Below are positions 60,247 to 64,000 of a stretch of DNA of 64,000 nucleotides, in pieces. The notes beneath the pieces are model-generated. The model saw only the letters and a program-made list of their open reading frames with translations. It searched no databases and had not been told where the DNA came from. Numbering within the stretch: position 1 is the stretch's first letter; each line of letters starts with the position of its first letter. Source of the stretch: Gemmatimonas groenlandica (lineage in GTDB: Bacteria; Gemmatimonadota; Gemmatimonadetes; Gemmatimonadales; Gemmatimonadaceae). Location of the stretch: contig NZ_CP053085.1 of the NCBI RefSeq assembly GCF_013004105.1, positions 3,844,001 through 3,908,000 on the forward strand, read 5' to 3'. Made by a program: the position numbers and the translations under genes.

Positions 60247-60586
60247 TACCGCGAATTATCGCCGATGCCCGCGGATTGAACTGCCAAAATATTCTGCATG
60301 AGTGCTCGCCGCGGTGGTTGTCGCGCTGGCGAGAGCAATCTGTGATTTGTCCGCGTTGATCAGCGGTAAAGTTGTTGGTTTTTGCCGTTTCCACGAACAG
60401 CTATACCGCGAATTGTCGCCGATGCCCGCGGATTGAACTGCCAAAATATTTTGCATGAGTGGTCGTCGCGCTGGTGAGAGCAATTCGTGAGTCACCCGCG
60501 TTGATCAGCGGTAAGTCTGTTCCTTTTTGTCTTCCTGAACAGCTCTACCACGGATTGTCGCCGATGCCCGCGGATTGAACTGCAGA
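60247..60586. repeat. Array of hairpin-forming repeats, two and a quarter units
   Basis: Units begin with TACCGCGAAT at 60247 and 60404 (period 157) and TACCACGGAT at 60546 (truncated at about 60586). Each contains CGCCGATGCCCGCGGATTG then AACTGC near its start, and closes with GCGTTGATCAGCGGTAA, whose reverse complement resembles the unit start, so each full unit is a long imperfect palindrome. The family also occurs at 11907-12099. The stretch 60229-60595 holds only this array. Confidence 0.85.
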
Positions 60587-60595
60587 AGCACGCGA

Positions 60596-61219
60596 CTACT
60601 GCGGCACCATTTTCACGAAGCCATCGTACTTCCAGGTGCCGCCTACGCGGAGCCAGCGTTCGCAGAAGGTGTAACGGTTCGTCTGCGGCAGCTGCCCATC
60701 GAGGGCGGGGGCGGCGGTGAAGTGGGTGGTGTACGAGAGATTGATCTCGTGCGGGAGTTCACCGCGCTCGATGCGCGTGATCGCTACCCACACACCGGTA
60801 GGGGTGGCGCATCCCACGCCGCCCACCGCTGGGCAGGGGTCGATGTCGAGGGCGCGGGTCTCGGGCCAGTCGGCGATCGGGGCGAACGCGATCGTGGCTA
60901 GTGTTTGACCATTGTACTGCCGCACCGCCTCGCTCGTGGCCGCCCGTCCGAATCGTTTCGCGCTGTACTCCGCGATCGGGACGCCGGCCGGCCGGTCCTG
61001 AGAGATGATGCGGTAGATTGCCTTCGACACGAGCGACTCGGCGTCCGGTAGCGACCACGCCCCGGCCAGTGCCTGCTGCGGCCGCGCGGCGCTGAGCCGT
61101 GGCTGGGCCGACATCGGTTGCCACGGGGCGACCAAGCCGAGTACGACTAAAGCCGCGACCGCGATGAAGCGGTCACGAGGAGCGCGAGACGGAACGGGCG
61201 TGAGCAAGCTGGTCGGCAT
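60596..61219 (-). CDS. Secreted protein of unknown function, 207 aa
   Basis: N-terminal signal sequence (RFIAVAALVVLGLVAPWQPMSAQ). The body is Ala/Pro/Arg-rich at first, then a compact domain: AGAWSLPDAESLVSKAIYRIISQDRPAGVPIAEY, LDIDPCPAVGGVGCATPTGVWVAITRIERG, NRYTFCERWLRVGGTWKYDGFVKMVPQ. Three cysteines (CPAVGGVGC and TFCERW) may form disulfides. No family recognised. Start ATG 61219; the gene lies next to the repeat array. Confidence 0.7.
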   Translation of the reverse strand: MPTSLLTPVPSRAPRDRFIAVAALVVLGLVAPWQPMSAQPRLSAARPQQALAGAWSLPDAESLVSKAIYRIISQDRPAGVPIAEYSAKRFGRAATSEAVRQYNGQTLATIAFAPIADWPETRALDIDPCPAVGGVGCATPTGVWVAITRIERGELPHEINLSYTTHFTAAPALDGQLPQTNRYTFCERWLRVGGTWKYDGFVKMVPQ

Positions 61220-61340
61220 GGCTGGTGGTGAATGCTACACTATTCTCGTCAGCGCGTCGCTTGGCTCGCGGAGTTTCGTCCCAGCCAGTGTTCCGTGCGG
61301 TGATGCGGGACACGTCACCGTCACACCACTCGCATGAGGC

Positions 61341-61595
61341 GTGGCGCTGTTCGTGTACATGCTGCAGGTGCCGGCCAATCGCATCGGCTATACCGAGCTC
61401 TCACTGGGTCAGCTCAAGATCATTCAGGAGGCGATCGCGCTGACGGTCTTTGTCCCGTTCGCGGTGCTGTACATGAAGGAACCGCTCAAGCTGGACTATC
61501 TGTGGGCGGCGCTGTGTATTGTGGGGGCGTTGTACTTCATGTTCCGAGGCAGCACAGCTGAGCTTTTGCCTCAGCCACTTGACAGCGTTAAGTGA
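61341..61595 (+). pseudogene. N-terminally truncated DUF486 (DMT family) gene
   Basis: The readable part, VYMLQVPANRIGYTELSLGQLKIIQEAIALTVFVPFAVLYMKEPLKLDYLWAALCIVGALYFMF, is the C-terminal two-thirds of the DUF486/DMT-superfamily protein (normally about 110 aa). The usual start (a first helix with FMTFAWYGHLK) is missing. An in-frame TGA lies two codons before GTG 61341, and no matching sequence is seen in the other frames just upstream. Probably a decayed remnant; a shortened protein of 84 aa cannot be excluded. Confidence 0.7.
61576..61594. promoter_or_regulatory. Putative TetR operator
   Basis: CACTTGACAGCGTTAAGTG is an imperfect palindrome (7 of 8 arm bases match) that contains TTGACA (61579-61584). 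It lies 20 nt before the tetR ATG 61615 and overlaps the end of the DUF486 remnant. Autoregulation by TetR is inferred. Confidence 0.55.
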
Positions 61596-61614
61596 ACCTC
61601 TCACCTTTCGGGTC

Positions 61615-62268
61615 ATGAACACCTCCGCCATCCGCACCGCTTCGCTGGCCCGCCGGGAACGGCAAAAGGCCGAGACGCGCCAGGCTATCCTGGACGCGGC
61701 GCGGGAGCTGTTCGTGACCGATGGCGTGGAGGCCACCACGATGCGGGCGATCGCGGCCAAAATCGGCTACACGCCAACCGCGATCTACCACCACTTTCGG
61801 GACAAGGACGCCCTGATCGTGGAGCTATGCATGGCCGACTTCACCGCGCTCGGTCAGGCCATGTACAAGATCGGCCGCATCGAGGATCCGGTGGAGCGGC
61901 TACGGCGGATGGGCTTGGCGTACACCGACTTTGCGCTCGATAATCAGAGCCAGTATCGGTTCATGTTCATGACATCATTAAAACATCCCATGGTGGATGC
62001 GGCCGGAAATATCGTGAAGTCGCCCGACGAGGACGCCTACGGGTTTCTCCTCCAGACGGTCACCGAAGGGATCGAGAAAGGCGTCTATCGCCCCGAGCTG
62101 AGCGATGCCCCCGAGCTGGCCCAGATGTTCTGGGGTGGCATCCACGGCATCATTTCTCTCTGGTTTACCCACTGCAACGAACCCCACATCGTGTTCCGCG
62201 ACCCCCGCGAAACGGTCCGCACCATGTGTGACGCGATGATCCGCGGAAGCCTCCGAAACTCTGCCTGA
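61615..62268 (+). CDS. TetR/AcrR-family transcriptional regulator
   Basis: 217 aa. Helix-turn-helix region: TRQAILDAARELFVTDGVEATTMRAIAAKIGYTPTAIYHHFRDKDALI, followed by a ligand-binding domain with YTDFALDNQSQYRFMF. ATG 61615 has no ribosome binding site; a palindrome with a TTGACA hexamer lies just upstream. It precedes a TolC-like gene and an efflux adaptor, so it probably represses that system. An in-frame frame upstream belongs to the DUF486 remnant. Confidence 0.93.
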   Translation: MNTSAIRTASLARRERQKAETRQAILDAARELFVTDGVEATTMRAIAAKIGYTPTAIYHHFRDKDALIVELCMADFTALGQAMYKIGRIEDPVERLRRMGLAYTDFALDNQSQYRFMFMTSLKHPMVDAAGNIVKSPDEDAYGFLLQTVTEGIEKGVYRPELSDAPELAQMFWGGIHGIISLWFTHCNEPHIVFRDPRETVRTMCDAMIRGSLRNSA

Positions 62269-62354
62269 CGGAATTCCATCCGGTTCTTAGCTCCACCCGA
62301 CGCCTCGGCGTCTTCTTTTGGCCCATCGACTTAACACTGTTCTATTAACGATCT

Positions 62355-63746
62355 ATGTTCTACACACTACCGATGTTCAGAATGCGTCACTGGCTGCTTC
62401 TACGCCTCACTGCCGCGCTTACGGTCGGTGGCGCCGCTTCGGCCAAAGCGCAGAGTCCGCCCACCGCCCGCCAACTGCTCGACCGCTATGTGGCCGAGGC
62501 GCTCGCCGCCAACCTCGCCCTCGCGCAGCAGTCGGCCGCGCTCACCCGCGCCAACGCCGGCGTGCGCGAGGCCAACGGGCGATTCCTCCCCTCCGTCGGC
62601 CTGAACGCGCGCTACTCCGAATTCAGCGGCGTCATCAACATCGGCGACTTCATCAATCCGGCGTACCGCGCGCTCAACCAGCTCGTCGGCGAGTCACGCT
62701 TTCCGACCAACGTGAACGCTTCGCTCCCGCTGCGGCAAGAAACCAAGTTCGAGCTCACGCAGCCGCTCTTCAACGACGCCCTGTTCGGTGCGCGTGCCGC
62801 CGCGCGGGCCCAACGCGACCTGGCCGGCGCCACCCGCAAGGGCGCCATGCGACAGCTCGCCGCCGACATTCAGCAGGCTTGGCTCGGCTACGCCAGCACC
62901 GTGCGCGCCGTCGAGACACTCGAGTCTACGCTGCCGGTGCTCGACGAGAACGTACGGGTGAGCGAGCGCCTAATCGGTGCCGGACAAGCCACTCCCGACG
63001 TGCTGCTCCGTGCGCGGGCTGAGCGAAGCGAGCTGCTCCAGCAAATCGAGGAAGCGCGACGGCAGAGCAACGCCGCCCGGCGAGGCTTCAATGTGCTTCG
63101 CAATCGTGACGATGACGCGGCCATCTCGCTCGTGGACGACAGCACACTGCTTGCCGTCGACACGCTGTCGCGAAGCGCGCTGCTGGCCCATGCCCTCACG
63201 CATCGCGAAGAACTCGCGCAGGCCGGCACTGGTATCTCGTTGGCCCGCGCGCAGCAGCGCATTGCTACGGCGGCCTACCTGCCAAGCCTGGCACTGGCCG
63301 CCAGCTACGGCGTGCAGGGTGATCGCTATCGCTTCAATACTCGCAGCGACGTGAGCCTCGCCTCGGTGGTGCTGTCGTGGAACGCCTTCAACGGTGGACA
63401 GGACGCCGCCCGCCGCGAACAAGCCAGCGCGACGCGAACGGAAGCGGAATACCGCCAGCGTGAAGTCGAGCGCGCCATTGGCCTGCAGGTGTTGAACGCG
63501 TACGACGCCGTGCAGTCGGCGCGCAGCACGCTTGTTACCGCCGATGACCGCGTAGCCAGTGCCGAGCGCGCTTTCGCGTTGGTGCAGCGCCGCTTCGCCG
63601 AGGGACTCGCCACGCCAGTGGAGTTCCTGAGCGCACGCACAGCGTTCACGTCGGCGGCGATCAACCAGGTGATCACGCGCTTCACCTTCGCCACCCGTGT
63701 GGTGGAACTCGAACGCGCTGCTGCCTTGCGCGCGCTCCCCAACTGA
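62355..63746 (+). CDS. TolC-family outer-membrane efflux protein
   Basis: 463 aa. Signal peptide (HWLLLRLTAALTVGGAASAKA), then the coiled-coil repeats of TolC: LDRYVAEALAANLALAQQSAALTRANAGVREANGRFLPSVGLNARYSEF, and the second repeat with EELAQAGTGISLARAQQRIATAAYLPSLALAASYG. ATG 62355, 62373 and 62382 are all possible starts; the signal peptide proper begins at 62382. TATTAA lies 6 nt before 62355. Part of a tripartite pump with the adaptor downstream. Confidence 0.92.
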   Translation: MFYTLPMFRMRHWLLLRLTAALTVGGAASAKAQSPPTARQLLDRYVAEALAANLALAQQSAALTRANAGVREANGRFLPSVGLNARYSEFSGVINIGDFINPAYRALNQLVGESRFPTNVNASLPLRQETKFELTQPLFNDALFGARAAARAQRDLAGATRKGAMRQLAADIQQAWLGYASTVRAVETLESTLPVLDENVRVSERLIGAGQATPDVLLRARAERSELLQQIEEARRQSNAARRGFNVLRNRDDDAAISLVDDSTLLAVDTLSRSALLAHALTHREELAQAGTGISLARAQQRIATAAYLPSLALAASYGVQGDRYRFNTRSDVSLASVVLSWNAFNGGQDAARREQASATRTEAEYRQREVERAIGLQVLNAYDAVQSARSTLVTADDRVASAERAFALVQRRFAEGLATPVEFLSARTAFTSAAINQVITRFTFATRVVELERAAALRALPN

Positions 63747-63773
63747 ATCGCTGCGCCGAGCCGAGGACCACGC

Positions 63774-64000
63774 ATGCCTAACCCCTCCACCCCCACGATC
63801 ATGACAAAAGCCATCAACAACCCGCGCACCACGCACATGCTTCGCCCCACCATGCTACTGTCGGCGGCCATGGTGCCACTGTTGGCGGCCTGCGATAGCG
63901 CTCCGGCAGCAGAGCAGGACGCCGCCGCTCGTGCACCGGCGGTGTCGGTGAGCGTCGCCACCGTCACGAGCGCTACACCCGCCAACGCGGTAAGCGCCAC
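63774..64000 (+). CDS. Efflux adaptor (HlyD/RND membrane-fusion) lipoprotein, 3' partial
   Basis: Only the first 75 residues are in the window. ATG 63774 has GAGGA (63763-63767) at good spacing; ATG 63801 and 63837 are in-frame alternatives. Lipobox in MVPLLAACDSAPA, followed by an Ala-rich linker and VSVSVATVTSATPANAVSA, the usual start of RND membrane-fusion proteins. It follows the TolC gene by 27 nt. The pump itself should lie beyond 64000. Confidence 0.75.
   Translation, partial: MPNPSTPTIMTKAINNPRTTHMLRPTMLLSAAMVPLLAACDSAPAAEQDAAARAPAVSVSVATVTSATPANAVSA

Noticed and set aside
60247-60586. CRISPR array
   Set aside because: Units are about 150 bp with only two to three copies and internal palindromes; no short regular repeats, spacers or cas genes.
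1-64000. tRNA, rRNA or riboswitch genes
   Set aside because: I looked for tRNA cloverleaf blocks and common riboswitch cores by eye and saw none; a covariance-model scan could find what I missed.

Overview
The window is high-GC chromosomal DNA, and I infer Gemmatimonadota (Gemmatimonas-like). The grounds are gene content and style: secreted DUF5916 and S9/S41/M19/M20 hydrolases, a cbb3 oxidase with CcoN and CcoO fused, a VC0807-type membrane protein, GxxExxY and DUF2461 genes, many GTG starts, and dense ATGA/GTGA/TGATG start-stop overlaps. Taxonomy was not tested by search. I saw no tRNA, rRNA, CRISPR array, prophage or insertion sequence. Coding density is very high. The two longest gene-free stretches (11888-12249 and 60229-60595) are both filled by the same family of hairpin-forming repeats.

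Layout. 1-2493: DUF5916 outer-membrane protein (5' end outside the window). 2634-6664 (minus): a 53-aa membrane peptide, transketolase, then a DinB-fold protein coupled to an AlaX-type editing hydrolase. 6731-11887: two-lobed S41-type lipoprotein and helicase HrpB. 11907-13861: hairpin repeats, a GxxExxY PD-(D/E)xK protein and a Tat-exported HisC-like aminotransferase. 13939-18610: lysylphosphatidylglycerol synthase-like membrane protein, EamA exporter, small membrane protein, GMC oxidoreductase. 18662-21393: MarR regulator, serine-glyoxylate aminotransferase and hydroxypyruvate/glyoxylate reductase. 21472-24616: esterase, DUF2461, VC0807 protein and Rieske protein. 24846-28252: PhoX-like lipoprotein preceded by Pho-box-like direct repeats, a terminator, and a MauG-type di-heme peroxidase.

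28296-31918 (minus) is a compact arsenic operon: arsR-arsM-arsN2-arsN1-arsC-aqpS. It starts from a strong promoter covered by an ArsR-like palindrome, and the promoter spacing predicts a leaderless arsR mRNA. It encodes methylation, two N-acetyltransferases, arsenate reduction and an aquaglyceroporin exit route, with no ArsB or Acr3 pump in view.

32047-36029: methyltransferase, S9 peptidase, SnoaL-like protein. 36044-41228 (minus): M20 hydrolase, an aldo-keto reductase/RidA fusion, an APC permease, a methyltransferase with an uncertain start, and a 74-aa protein. 41470-49710 (minus) is a complete cbb3 oxidase locus: ccoNO fusion, ccoQ, mono-heme ccoP, ccoG, ccoH, a SafE-like gene, ccoI, ccoS. 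Read 5' to 3', it builds the oxidase, then its copper supply and maturation.

49897-54486: chemoreceptor, DUF411 copper-type protein (second leaderless-type promoter), GNAT, and an olsB/plsC-like pair for ornithine lipid. 54656-60228: overlapping operon of esterase, M19 dipeptidase, two tandem paralogous epimerase-like proteins (one with a Tat signal, one without) and an ADP/ATP-carrier-like transporter. 60247-60586: repeat array. 60596-64000: secreted unknown protein, truncated DUF486 gene, TetR regulator, TolC-like protein and the start of an efflux adaptor lipoprotein, probably a TetR-controlled efflux system that continues past the window.
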